Assembly (NCBI RefSeq): GCF_013408425.1
Contig: NZ_JACBYV010000001.1
Span: forward strand, 5,022,001-5,086,000
Direction: 5' to 3'
Length of the DNA stretch: 64,000 nt
DNA from: Pseudomonas flavescens
Lineage (GTDB): Bacteria > Pseudomonadota > Gammaproteobacteria > Pseudomonadales > Pseudomonadaceae
In this document: piece after piece, positions 54,391 to 62,786 of the stretch
How the letters are laid out: every line of letters begins with the position of its first letter
Position numbering within the stretch: the stretch's first letter is position 1
Notes under the pieces: model-generated
Databases searched by the model: none
Told to the model about the DNA's origin: nothing
What the model saw: only the letters and a program-made list of their open reading frames with translations
Position numbers and translations under genes: made by a program

Positions 54391-55887
54391 ATGGTGGTGT
54401 ACGGACTCGGCGATTGGCAGCAACGTGCTCGGCAGCAACCTTTCATCAGCCAGGCGATCATCGGAGGCCGCCGAGTTGCAGCGCAATCCGGTGCCACCTT
54501 CGCTTCGATCAACCCGGCCACCGGCCAGTTGCTTGCCAACGTCGCGGCCTGTGATGCGGCGGATGTCGACCTGGCGGTGCGCGCCGCACGGCAATCCTTC
54601 GAGGCGGGGGACTGGTCGCAACGTGCGCCGGTCGAGCGCAAGCAGGTGCTGCTCAAGCTCGCTGAGTTGATCCTGGCGAATCGAGATGAACTGGCGCTGC
54701 TCGACTCGCTGAACATGGGCAAGCCGGTGATGGATGCCTGGAACATCGACGTGCCCGGCGCCGCCGGTGTGTTCCGCTGGTACGCGGAGAGCCTCGACAA
54801 GCTGTACGACGAAGTCGCGCCGACGGCCCGCAACGTGCTCGCCACCGTGACGCGTGAGGCGTTGGGAGTGGTTGCCGCGGTGGTGCCGTGGAATTTCCCG
54901 CTGGACATGGCCGCCTGGAAACTTGCGCCAGCCCTTGCCGCCGGTAACTCGGTGATCCTCAAGCCCGCCGAGCAATCGCCGTTTTCCGCCTTGCGCCTGG
55001 CCGAGCTGGCGCTGGAAGCGGGTATTCCTCCAGGGGTGTTCAACGTGGTGCCCGGCTTCGGCGAAAGCGCCGGCAAGGCCCTCGGCCTGCACATGGATGT
55101 CGACTGCCTGGCCTTTACCGGCTCCACCGAGGTCGGCAAGTTCTTCATGGCTTACTCGGCGCAGTCCAACCTCAAGCAAGTCTGGCTGGAGTGCGGTGGC
55201 AAGAGCGCCAATCTGGTGTTCGCCGACTGCCAGGATCTGGATCTGGCTGTAGAGAAAGCTGCCTTCGGCATCTTCTTCAATCAGGGCGAAGTCTGCTCGG
55301 CCAACTCGCGCTTGCTGGTCGAACGCTCTATCCATGACCAATTCGTCGAGCGCCTGCTGAGCAAGGCCCGCGACTGGCAGCCGGGTGATCCTCTGAGTCC
55401 GAGCAGCCGCGCCGGCGCCATTGTCGAGACACGGCAGACCGCTCGGATCATGGCCTTTATCGACGACGCCCAGCGTGAGGGTGCGCACCTGGTCTGTGGC
55501 GGGCGCCAGCTCAGCTTCAATGGCTCGGACAACTTCATCGAGCCGACGGTGTTCACCAAGGTTTCTCCCACCAGCCGGCTGGCCCGCGAAGAAGTGTTCG
55601 GCCCGGTACTGGCGGTAATGCCCTTCGACAGCGAAGACGAAGCCGTGCAACTGGCCAACGACAGCATCTATGGCCTTGCCGCCTCGCTGTGGAGCGACGA
55701 CCTCAATCGTGCCCATCGCGTGGCGCATCGCCTCAAGGCGGGCACCGTGTCGGTCAACACGGTCGATGCCCTGGACGTGAGCGTACCGTTTGGCGGCGGC
55801 AAGCAATCCGGTTTCGGTCGCGACCTGTCACTGCACTCGTTCGACAAATACACCCATTTGAAGACCACGTGGTTCCAGCTGCGTTGA
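54391..55887 (+). CDS. Aldehyde dehydrogenase, PuuC/KauB-like
   Basis: A 498-residue NAD(P)-dependent aldehyde dehydrogenase. The cofactor loop is VVPWNFPLDMAAWKLAPAL and FTGSTEVGK, the general base Glu267 in WLECGGKSANLV, the nucleophile Cys302 in NQGEVCSANSR, and EEVFGPVLAVMPF is conserved. It resembles gamma-glutamyl-aminobutyraldehyde and omega-amino aldehyde dehydrogenases. It opens an operon with an aminotransferase, an ABC importer and a GMC oxidoreductase, so its substrate is probably an amino aldehyde (inference). AGGGG is just before the ATG, unusually close. Confidence 0.92.
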   Translation: MVVYGLGDWQQRARQQPFISQAIIGGRRVAAQSGATFASINPATGQLLANVAACDAADVDLAVRAARQSFEAGDWSQRAPVERKQVLLKLAELILANRDELALLDSLNMGKPVMDAWNIDVPGAAGVFRWYAESLDKLYDEVAPTARNVLATVTREALGVVAAVVPWNFPLDMAAWKLAPALAAGNSVILKPAEQSPFSALRLAELALEAGIPPGVFNVVPGFGESAGKALGLHMDVDCLAFTGSTEVGKFFMAYSAQSNLKQVWLECGGKSANLVFADCQDLDLAVEKAAFGIFFNQGEVCSANSRLLVERSIHDQFVERLLSKARDWQPGDPLSPSSRAGAIVETRQTARIMAFIDDAQREGAHLVCGGRQLSFNGSDNFIEPTVFTKVSPTSRLAREEVFGPVLAVMPFDSEDEAVQLANDSIYGLAASLWSDDLNRAHRVAHRLKAGTVSVNTVDALDVSVPFGGGKQSGFGRDLSLHSFDKYTHLKTTWFQLR

Positions 55888-55928
55888 GCCATGCCCGTCG
55901 CGCCGAACCCGATCACAGGAGCCTTGCC

Positions 55929-57302
55929 ATGACCGCCCCGAAACACAGCACGCAGCAATACCAGGCGCTGGATGCGGCCCACCACATCCATGCTTTTCTC
56001 GACCAGAAAACGCTGAACGAGAAGGGTGCTCTGGTGATCGCCAAGGGGCACGGCCTGAACCTGTGGGATACCGATGGCAAACGCTATCTGGATGGCATGT
56101 CCGGGCTGTGGTGCACTGCGCTCGGCTATGGGCGTGCCGACCTGAATGCCGCTGCCAGTCGGCAGCTCGAAGAGCTGCCTTACTACAACCTGTTCTTTCA
56201 CACCACGCACCCGCGGGTCGTGGAACTCTCCGAGCTGCTCTTCAGCCTGCTCCCAGAGCACTACAGCCATGCCATCTATACCAACTCCGGTTCCGAGGCC
56301 AACGAGGTACTGATTCGCAGTGTGCGGCGTTACTGGCAGATTCTCGGCAAGCCGCAGAAGAAGGTGATGATCGGCCGCTGGAACGGTTACCACGGTTCGA
56401 CCCTGGGCAGCACCGCGCTCGGCGGCATGGGCTTCATGCACGAGATGGGCGGCATGCTGCCGGACTTCGCCCATATCGGTGAGCCGCACTATTTCGTCGA
56501 AGGCGGCGAGCTGAGCGAGGAGGCGTTTGGCCTCAAGGCCGCCCGCGAGCTCGAGGCGAAGATCCTCGAGCTGGGCGCGGAAAACGTCGCCGCCTTCGTG
56601 GCCGAGCCCTTTCAGGGTGCCGGCGGCATGATCTTCCCACCGGCCAGTTACTGGGCCGAGGTACAGCGCATCTGCCGTCAGTACGACGTATTGCTGTGTG
56701 CCGATGAAGTGATCGGTGGCTTCGGCCGCACGGGCGAGTGGTTCTCCCATCAGCATTTCGGTTTTGAGCCGGACACGCTGACCATCGCCAAGGGGCTGAC
56801 CAGTGGTTACATCCCCATGGGTGGTCTGGTGTTCAGTGCGCGGATGGCTGAGGTGCTGGTGCAGCAGGGTGGCCTGTTCGCTCATGGCCTGACCTATGCC
56901 GGGCACCCGGTGGCGGCGGCAGTGGCCATCGCCAACCTCACTGCGCTGCGTGACGAGAAGATCGTCGAAACGGTGAAAACCGACACCGGCCCCTACCTGC
57001 ACAAACTGCTGCGAGAGACCTTTGGCGGGCATCCGCTGATCGGCGATATCCAGGGTGTCGGCCTGGTTGCCGCGTTGCAGTTCGCCGAAGACAAAGGCAC
57101 GCGCAAACGTTTCGCCAACGAGAACGATATCGCCTGGCACTGCCGCACCGTGGGTTTCGATGAGGGCCTGATCATTCGCTCGACCCTCGGCCGGATTATC
57201 ATGGCGCCAGCGCTGGTCGCCACTCATGCAGAACTGGATGAGCTGGTGGAGAAGACCCGCCGTGCGGTGGATCGAACCGGTCGTGAACTGAATCTGCTGT
57301 AA
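55929..57302 (+). CDS. Class III PLP aminotransferase, SpuC-like
   Basis: A 457-residue class III aminotransferase. Features: LWDTDGKRYLDGMSGLWCTA, NSGSEANE (phosphate binding), WNGYHGSTLGSTALGG, LLCADEVIGGFGRTGEWF and Lys288 in TIAKGLTSGYIPMGG for the Schiff base. Similarity pattern is nearest to putrescine/omega-amino acid:pyruvate transaminases. The ATG at 55929 follows the dehydrogenase after 41 bases; the frame is open further upstream but overlaps that gene. Likely removes or transfers the amino group in the same pathway as the dehydrogenase. Confidence 0.92.
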   Translation: MTAPKHSTQQYQALDAAHHIHAFLDQKTLNEKGALVIAKGHGLNLWDTDGKRYLDGMSGLWCTALGYGRADLNAAASRQLEELPYYNLFFHTTHPRVVELSELLFSLLPEHYSHAIYTNSGSEANEVLIRSVRRYWQILGKPQKKVMIGRWNGYHGSTLGSTALGGMGFMHEMGGMLPDFAHIGEPHYFVEGGELSEEAFGLKAARELEAKILELGAENVAAFVAEPFQGAGGMIFPPASYWAEVQRICRQYDVLLCADEVIGGFGRTGEWFSHQHFGFEPDTLTIAKGLTSGYIPMGGLVFSARMAEVLVQQGGLFAHGLTYAGHPVAAAVAIANLTALRDEKIVETVKTDTGPYLHKLLRETFGGHPLIGDIQGVGLVAALQFAEDKGTRKRFANENDIAWHCRTVGFDEGLIIRSTLGRIIMAPALVATHAELDELVEKTRRAVDRTGRELNLL

Positions 57303-57340
57303 ACCGAAGCGTTCCGTAGAGAGCGCTGAAGACTACTGTG

Positions 57341-57360
57341 CCGGCCCCACGAGGCCGGCC
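57341..57360 (+). other. Intergenic hairpin between aminotransferase and transporter genes
   Basis: A 7-bp GC stem GCCGGCC/GGCCGGC with a 6-base loop lies 39 bases after the aminotransferase stop. There is no T-run, so it may attenuate or stabilise rather than terminate. Confidence 0.4.
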
Positions 57361-57438
57361 TGCGATACGCCCTTGGCCCTTGGCCTGTCCCTGCCCCATG
57401 AAAACCAAAAACAAGCCAACAGGCTGTGGGAGTGCTTC

Positions 57439-58425
57439 ATGAACAAGTCCTCGCGCCACCGTATCGTCCGCTCTTTTGCATGCACCGCCGTAGCCGCCGG
57501 CATGGCCGCCAGCGCCCAGGCCGGAACCCTGACCCTCGGGCACACCACCTGGGTCGGTTACGGCACGCTTTATCTGGCCCGTGACCTCGGTTATTTCAAG
57601 GAGCAAGGGCTGGATGTCGAGTTCACCGTGATCGAGGAGTCGGCCATGTACATGGCGGCTCAGGCCTCTGGCAAGTTGTCGGGCTCAGCGTCGACCATCG
57701 ATGAAATCCTCAAGTATCGCTCGAAGAACTTCTGCTTCAAGGCGGTTGCCGCGCTGGACGAAAGTCACGGTGGCGACGGTGTACTGGTGGGTAACGAAGT
57801 GACCAGTCTGGAGCAGCTGAAAGGCAAGGCGGTGGCGGTCAACGAAGGTTCGGTATCGCAGTTCTGGCTGTCCTACCTGCTCAAACAGAAGGGCATGAGC
57901 ATGAGCGATCTGGAAATCCAGAACATGACGGCTGACGATGCGGCCACCGCATTCATCGCCGGCCGCATACCGGCGGCGGTTACCTGGGAACCGCACCTGT
58001 CGCTGGTCAAGGCGAAAGGGCAGGGCAAGGTGCTGGTCGACAGCAGCGAGACGCCCGGGGTGATCGTCGACGTGGTGGCGTTGTCCTGCGACGTGATCGA
58101 GAAGCAACCTGAAGATGTGAAGGCACTGGTCGCTGGCCTGTACAAGGCAGTCGAGTACACCAAGACCCATCCGCAGGAAGCCTACGAAATCATGGCCAAG
58201 GGCGTCGGCGGCTATCTGTCCGATCCGAAGGATCTGGCCGAGGCAGCCAAGGGCGTGAAGTTCTATGACCAGGCCATGAGCGAAAAACTGCTCGGCACTC
58301 CGGGAAAACCGGGCGACATCGCCGGCGTTATCAGCCTGGCCAACGAAACCTGGACCAGCCTGCAGGGCAAGCCTTACGCAGTGAGCTACGAGGACTTGGT
58401 GGATACCTCGTTCGTTACCCCGTAA
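57439..58425 (+). CDS. ABC transporter substrate-binding protein, NitT/TauT type
   Basis: A 328-residue periplasmic protein. A signal peptide (FACTAVAAGMAASAQA) leads into TLTLGHTTWVGYGTLYLARD with LGYFKEQGLDVEF, the NMT1/SsuA-like pattern, and TADDAATAFIAGRIPAAVTW in the second lobe. Relatives bind taurine, sulfonates, nitrate or thiamine precursors; the ligand cannot be assigned. GGGAG precedes the ATG at 57439. It is followed by a permease and an ATPase, giving a complete importer within the catabolic operon. Confidence 0.9.
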   Translation: MNKSSRHRIVRSFACTAVAAGMAASAQAGTLTLGHTTWVGYGTLYLARDLGYFKEQGLDVEFTVIEESAMYMAAQASGKLSGSASTIDEILKYRSKNFCFKAVAALDESHGGDGVLVGNEVTSLEQLKGKAVAVNEGSVSQFWLSYLLKQKGMSMSDLEIQNMTADDAATAFIAGRIPAAVTWEPHLSLVKAKGQGKVLVDSSETPGVIVDVVALSCDVIEKQPEDVKALVAGLYKAVEYTKTHPQEAYEIMAKGVGGYLSDPKDLAEAAKGVKFYDQAMSEKLLGTPGKPGDIAGVISLANETWTSLQGKPYAVSYEDLVDTSFVTP

Positions 58426-58537
58426 GCGTTCCGCCCGCGGGCTGTTCACGCCACTGTCGCGATGCCTCCCGGCATTCGCGCGCGGTGTGAGATGTGGCAG
58501 CCACGGGCTTCTCAAATACCTGCAACACGAGGTGGTC

Positions 58538-59341
58538 ATGGCCACGCAAAAAAACTGGGCGCAGCGCTGTCTGACGCCGAAAGTAGAGCTGCCACGCAAG
58601 CTGGTGCTTGGCACGGGCGCCCTGTGCTGGCTGCTGGTGCTCGGCCTATGGGCCGTTCTGTCCTACGGGGGCGTGGTGCCGTCGATGTTTCTGCCAAACC
58701 CTGGTCAGGTCGTCGAAGCCGGCGTGCGCCTGGCCGGTGACGGCACCCTGAGCAAGCATGTGCTGGCCAGCCTGGAAGTGGTGCTGATCGGCTTTGCGGT
58801 TTCGTCTCTGGTCTCGGTGCCATTGGGCCTGTTGATGGGCAGCTTTCGCATCGTCCAGGCGTTCCTCGAGCCTCTGGTCAACTTCATCCGCTACCTGCCG
58901 GTGACCTCTTTCGTGCCGCTGTTCATCCTGTGGATCGGCATCGGTCTGGAGCAGCGCGTGGCGGTCATCATCTTTGGGGTGTTCTTCCAGCAGCTGGTGA
59001 TGATTGCCGACGTGTCCAAGGGCGTGCCGCGGGATCTGATCAACGCCAGCTACACCCTCGGTGCAAGTCGCCGTGACGTCGTGCTGCACGTTCTCGGCCC
59101 GGCCTCACTGCCGGGCATTCTCGATACCCTGCGAGTCACCATGGGCTGGGCCTGGACCTACCTGGTAGTGGCCGAGCTGGTCGCGGCCTCGAGTGGCCTC
59201 GGCTACATCAGCCTCAAGGCCATGCGCGGCTTCCAGGTGGACGTGATTTTCCTGGCCATTGCCATCATCGGCCTGCTCGGGCTGCTCACCGATCAACTGT
59301 TCCGCTTGCTTCGACTGAGGATTACCGCATGGGCGCAGTAG
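58538..59341 (+). CDS. ABC transporter permease, NitT/TauT type
   Basis: A 267-residue inner-membrane permease with six predicted helices, starting LVLGTGALCWLLVLGLWAVL, and the coupling motif INASYTLGASRRDVVLHVLG with GPASLPGILDTLRVTMGWAW. The ATG at 58538 has GAGG just upstream; the longer frame from 58487 adds an unconvincing leader. Its end overlaps the ATPase start by 13 bases. It forms the channel of the importer whose binding protein precedes it. Confidence 0.92.
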   Translation: MATQKNWAQRCLTPKVELPRKLVLGTGALCWLLVLGLWAVLSYGGVVPSMFLPNPGQVVEAGVRLAGDGTLSKHVLASLEVVLIGFAVSSLVSVPLGLLMGSFRIVQAFLEPLVNFIRYLPVTSFVPLFILWIGIGLEQRVAVIIFGVFFQQLVMIADVSKGVPRDLINASYTLGASRRDVVLHVLGPASLPGILDTLRVTMGWAWTYLVVAELVAASSGLGYISLKAMRGFQVDVIFLAIAIIGLLGLLTDQLFRLLRLRITAWAQ

Positions 59342-60162
59342 CCAAGAAACCCTACGTGATGCCCGCGCTCAGCGAGTACGCCGAGGTCACCGCACGCCTG
59401 CGTGTGGACAACGTCAGCCTGCGCTATCAGTCGCCCAACGGCGACACCTTCACCGCCCTGGATCGGGTTTCCTTCGAGGTTCCGGATCAACAGTTCGCGG
59501 TGATCGTCGGTCCGTCCGGCTGTGGCAAGTCGAGCCTGCTCTACCTCACCGCTGGTCTCAACGAGCCCAGTGATGGCGACATCTACGTCGGTGGCAAGAA
59601 GGTCGAGGGCCCCGGCGCCGACCGCGGCATGGTGTTCCAGGGCTATACGTTGTTCCCCTGGCTGACGGTACGCCAGAACATCGAGTTCGGCCTCAAACGC
59701 CGTGGGCTCGCCAGTGGCGAGATCAATACCATCGTCAATTACTATCTGGGCGAGGTGGGGCTGGCCAAGTTCGCCGGGCATTACCCCAAGCAATTGTCCG
59801 GCGGCATGATGCAGCGCGTAGCGATTGCCCGCGCATTGGCCAACGACCCGCAGATCCTGCTGATGGACGAACCCTTCGGCGCCCTCGACAGCCAGACGCG
59901 TCTGCAGATGCAGCAATTGCTGCTGCAAGTGTGGGGCAACAGCAAGAAGACCGTGGTGTTCGTCACCCACGACATCGACGAAGCCATCCTGCTCGCCGAC
60001 CGAATCTACGTGATGGGCGCGCGCCCCGGGCGGATCAAGGAAATTCTCGACGTGCCCATCGAGCGGCCACGCAATCTGGACGTGGTCATGGAGCCGGAGT
60101 TCATCCGCATGAAGCGGCATATCCTCGGCCTGCTGCACGATGACATGGAAGCGGTGCACTGA
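59329..60162 (+). CDS. ABC transporter ATP-binding protein, NitT/TauT type
   Basis: A 277-residue ATPase with Walker A GPSGCGKSS, Q-loop MVFQGYTLFPWLTVRQNIEF, signature QLSGGMMQRVAIARAL, Walker B ILLMDEPFGALD and H-loop VFVTHDIDEAI. It has an N-terminal extension of about 25 residues before VDNVSLRYQSPNG. It energises the preceding permease. The next gene starts two bases after its stop. Confidence 0.93.
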   Translation: MGAVAKKPYVMPALSEYAEVTARLRVDNVSLRYQSPNGDTFTALDRVSFEVPDQQFAVIVGPSGCGKSSLLYLTAGLNEPSDGDIYVGGKKVEGPGADRGMVFQGYTLFPWLTVRQNIEFGLKRRGLASGEINTIVNYYLGEVGLAKFAGHYPKQLSGGMMQRVAIARALANDPQILLMDEPFGALDSQTRLQMQQLLLQVWGNSKKTVVFVTHDIDEAILLADRIYVMGARPGRIKEILDVPIERPRNLDVVMEPEFIRMKRHILGLLHDDMEAVH

Positions 60163-60163
60163 A

Positions 60164-61795
60164 ATGGATGACAGCTTCGACTACCTGATCGTTGGTGCCG
60201 GTTCCGCCGGCTGTGTATTGGCCAACCGCCTCAGCGCCGACCCTAGCGTGCGTGTGTGCCTGATCGAAGCGGGCGGCAGCGACGCCAGCCCGCGCGTGCA
60301 GGTACCGGCCGGCACCATCACCCTGTACAAGAGCCGCGTATTCAGCTGGAACTACTTTTCCACACCCCAGCAGCATCTGGCCGGGCGCAGCCTGCACACG
60401 CCGCGCGGCAAGGTGCTCGGCGGCTCCAGCTCGATGAACAGCATGATCTACATCCGCGGTGATGCCAGCGATTACCAGCGTTGGCAGGCGGCGGGCTGCC
60501 CCGGCTGGAGCTGGCAGGACGTGCTGCCGTACTTCAAACGGTCGGAAGGTAACCGCCTCGGCCAGTCGCTGCTGTACCACGGCACTCAGGGCGAATTGCT
60601 GGTGGACAAACCGCGCGATCCCAACCCGCTGTCCAGGGTTTATATCCGCGCGGCCGAGCAGTTGGGGTTGCGCCAAAACGACGATTTCAATGGCGGTACC
60701 CTGGAAGGCGTCGGTATCTACAACGTGACCCAGAAGAACGCCAAGCGCCTGTCCAGCTATCGGGCCTTCGTCCATCCGGTGCGTGAACGCAGTAACCTCA
60801 CCGTGCTCACGGGCTGCCAGGTGGAACGGCTGATCCTCGAGGGTGACCGCGTCACCGGCGTAGAGCTACAGCAGGGCGAACAGTGGCGTACCTTGCGGTG
60901 TCGTCGTGAGACCATTCTGTGTGCCGGCTCCCTCGGTTCAGCGCATCTGCTGCTGAAGTCCGGCATCGGCCCCAAGGCCGAGCTGGAGGCCGCCGGTGTG
61001 GCTTGCCGGGTTAATCTGGCCGGCGTAGGCAAGAACCTCCAGGACCATGTCGATGGCCTGGTTACCGTGCGCTCGAAGAGCCCGCTATCGCTGGGCTTCT
61101 CCCTCGGTTCGTTACCCAAGGTGCTGGTGTCGCCGTTCAAGTACCTGGCACAGAAGATGGGCTGGCTGACCACCAACTACGTCGAGGCCGGCGGCTTTGC
61201 CCGTACGCCCCTGGCCGAAGCGTTGCCCGACGTGCAGATGCATTTCGTGCCCGGTTATCGCAGCCACCGTGGACGGCTGTTCGAGTGGGGCCATGGCTAC
61301 GCCATCCATACCTGTGTGCTGCGCCCGAAAAGCATCGGTGAGGTGCGTCTGGGGGCGGGACGCAGCCTGCTTGTCGACTTCAACTTCTTCAGTGATGAAG
61401 CGGACGCGCGCGTATTGATCGAGGGTGTGAAACTGGCGCGCAGGATTCTTGCCCAGCCAGCCTTCGATAATTCGCGTGGCGTCGAGATGCTGCCAGGGTC
61501 GGAAGTGCAGACGGATGAGCAGTTGCTGGCGCATTTGCGCGAGTGCGCGGCTACCGTGTTTCACCCGGTTGGTACCTGCAAGATGGGCACTGACGAAATG
61601 GCGGTGGTGACGCCGGCGCTGAAGGTGCGCGGCATGGAGAACCTGCGGGTTGCCGATGCCTCGATCATGCCGACGTTGATCAGCGGCAACACCAACGCGG
61701 CGTGCATCATGATCGGCGAGCGAGCGGCGGATTTTATCCTGAGCAGCGAAGTACCCAGCCCGACGGCCAGGCACTCGCTTGTGCAGGAAGCTTAG
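60164..61795 (+). CDS. GMC-family FAD oxidoreductase (choline/alcohol dehydrogenase type)
   Basis: A 543-residue flavoprotein. The FAD site is YLIVGAGSAGCVLANRLSAD, the GMC signature is GKVLGGSSSMNSMIYIRGD, and the catalytic His467 is in FHPVGTCKMGTD, with the second signature IMPTLISGNTNAACIMIGE. Family members oxidise primary alcohols such as choline; here an amino alcohol giving the aldehyde for the dehydrogenase at the start of the operon is plausible (inference). Its stop codon overlaps that of the convergent outer-membrane gene. Confidence 0.92.
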   Translation: MDDSFDYLIVGAGSAGCVLANRLSADPSVRVCLIEAGGSDASPRVQVPAGTITLYKSRVFSWNYFSTPQQHLAGRSLHTPRGKVLGGSSSMNSMIYIRGDASDYQRWQAAGCPGWSWQDVLPYFKRSEGNRLGQSLLYHGTQGELLVDKPRDPNPLSRVYIRAAEQLGLRQNDDFNGGTLEGVGIYNVTQKNAKRLSSYRAFVHPVRERSNLTVLTGCQVERLILEGDRVTGVELQQGEQWRTLRCRRETILCAGSLGSAHLLLKSGIGPKAELEAAGVACRVNLAGVGKNLQDHVDGLVTVRSKSPLSLGFSLGSLPKVLVSPFKYLAQKMGWLTTNYVEAGGFARTPLAEALPDVQMHFVPGYRSHRGRLFEWGHGYAIHTCVLRPKSIGEVRLGAGRSLLVDFNFFSDEADARVLIEGVKLARRILAQPAFDNSRGVEMLPGSEVQTDEQLLAHLRECAATVFHPVGTCKMGTDEMAVVTPALKVRGMENLRVADASIMPTLISGNTNAACIMIGERAADFILSSEVPSPTARHSLVQEA

Positions 61796-62550
61796 AACGC
61801 CAGGCCGACTTTCAGGCCAACCTGTTCCTGTTTGAGCTTGCTGTTTTCAGCCAGCACGCTGTCGCTGTCGACTTTGTAGTTCGTGCGGGTGTAGTACAGG
61901 CTGGTGCTGACTGGCAGGTTGTTGATGCCCTTGTTCCACAGCACGGTCAGCTCGGCGTACGGGTTGGCCTTGTCCTTCAGGTCAACGGTGTCGCTGCCTT
62001 CGCCTCTGACTTTCAGTTCGGCTTCTGCATCGAGCGAATAACGTGCGCCGGCCTCGAGGCGGACGGTGTAATCGGACGTCAGGTAGTTGTAGCCGATGCC
62101 GGCCTTGGCAAAGGGGGCTTTGCTGGTCAGTTTGACGTTGGTATCAAGCGGGCCGGCATCGTCCTGCTCGATGCGACCCCAGTCATAGCCGCCGCCAACG
62201 ATGAAGTCGATGTAGTTGTTGGTGCTCAGCGCGGCACGCAAGCCCAGGTCGAGGTCGGCACGGGCTGCCTGGTACTTGTCGTCGTCTTTCTTGCGGTACT
62301 GGGCTTCGATGCCCGCTTGATAGATGAAGCCTTCATGGCCCGTCAGCTTGTTGCCGAAGTTATAGAACAGACCGCCCTGATTCAGACGCTCCTTGTCGCT
62401 TTCGCCAAAGGTGCTCAGCTTGTACTGATTGTGCGAGCCGATGACGCCGATGGTGGAGATCGGGTCAGTGATAGAGTCGGCGTAGGCGTGCGAAGCACCA
62501 GCGAGGCAGAGGGCGAGTGCGGTTTTCGACGTGATTCCATTGAGTTGCAT
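61792..62550 (-). CDS. Outer-membrane beta-barrel protein
   Basis: A 252-residue exported protein: signal peptide TALALCLAGASHAYA, then alternating hydrophobic/polar strands (FIYQAGIEAQYRKK, YIDFIVGGGYDWG, AGIGYNYLTSDYTVRLEAGA, VSTSLYYTRTNYKV) ending in GLKVGLAF with the C-terminal Phe expected for BAM-inserted barrels. AAGGA precedes the ATG at 62550. No specific family was recognised; it could be a small porin linked to the adjacent catabolic operon, but it lies on the opposite strand. Confidence 0.75.
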   Translation of the reverse strand: MQLNGITSKTALALCLAGASHAYADSITDPISTIGVIGSHNQYKLSTFGESDKERLNQGGLFYNFGNKLTGHEGFIYQAGIEAQYRKKDDDKYQAARADLDLGLRAALSTNNYIDFIVGGGYDWGRIEQDDAGPLDTNVKLTSKAPFAKAGIGYNYLTSDYTVRLEAGARYSLDAEAELKVRGEGSDTVDLKDKANPYAELTVLWNKGINNLPVSTSLYYTRTNYKVDSDSVLAENSKLKQEQVGLKVGLAF

Positions 62551-62786
62551 GGCTGAATCCTTGGCAGTCTGTTCATGTGATGGCGTGCACCCATTCGATG
62601 CGGTGCACGCCGATGGACTGCCCACTTGCACAAGTTATTCGAGTAGCCCGACGAACGGTCGTAAGTGGTTGTTTCGGATCAGATATGAGTGTGCTGGATA
62701 GAGGCGTAGATGACCGATTGGTCAGCTTTTTCGAGCGCTTCATTCGACCCGCCTCCAGGCGTTGATACGCCTGGGATGCGCGTCGA

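Noticed and set aside
62755..62774. 8-bp hairpin after the CBS-domain gene as an intrinsic terminator
   Set aside because: The stem is good, but no T-run follows on the minus strand, so it is not called a terminator.
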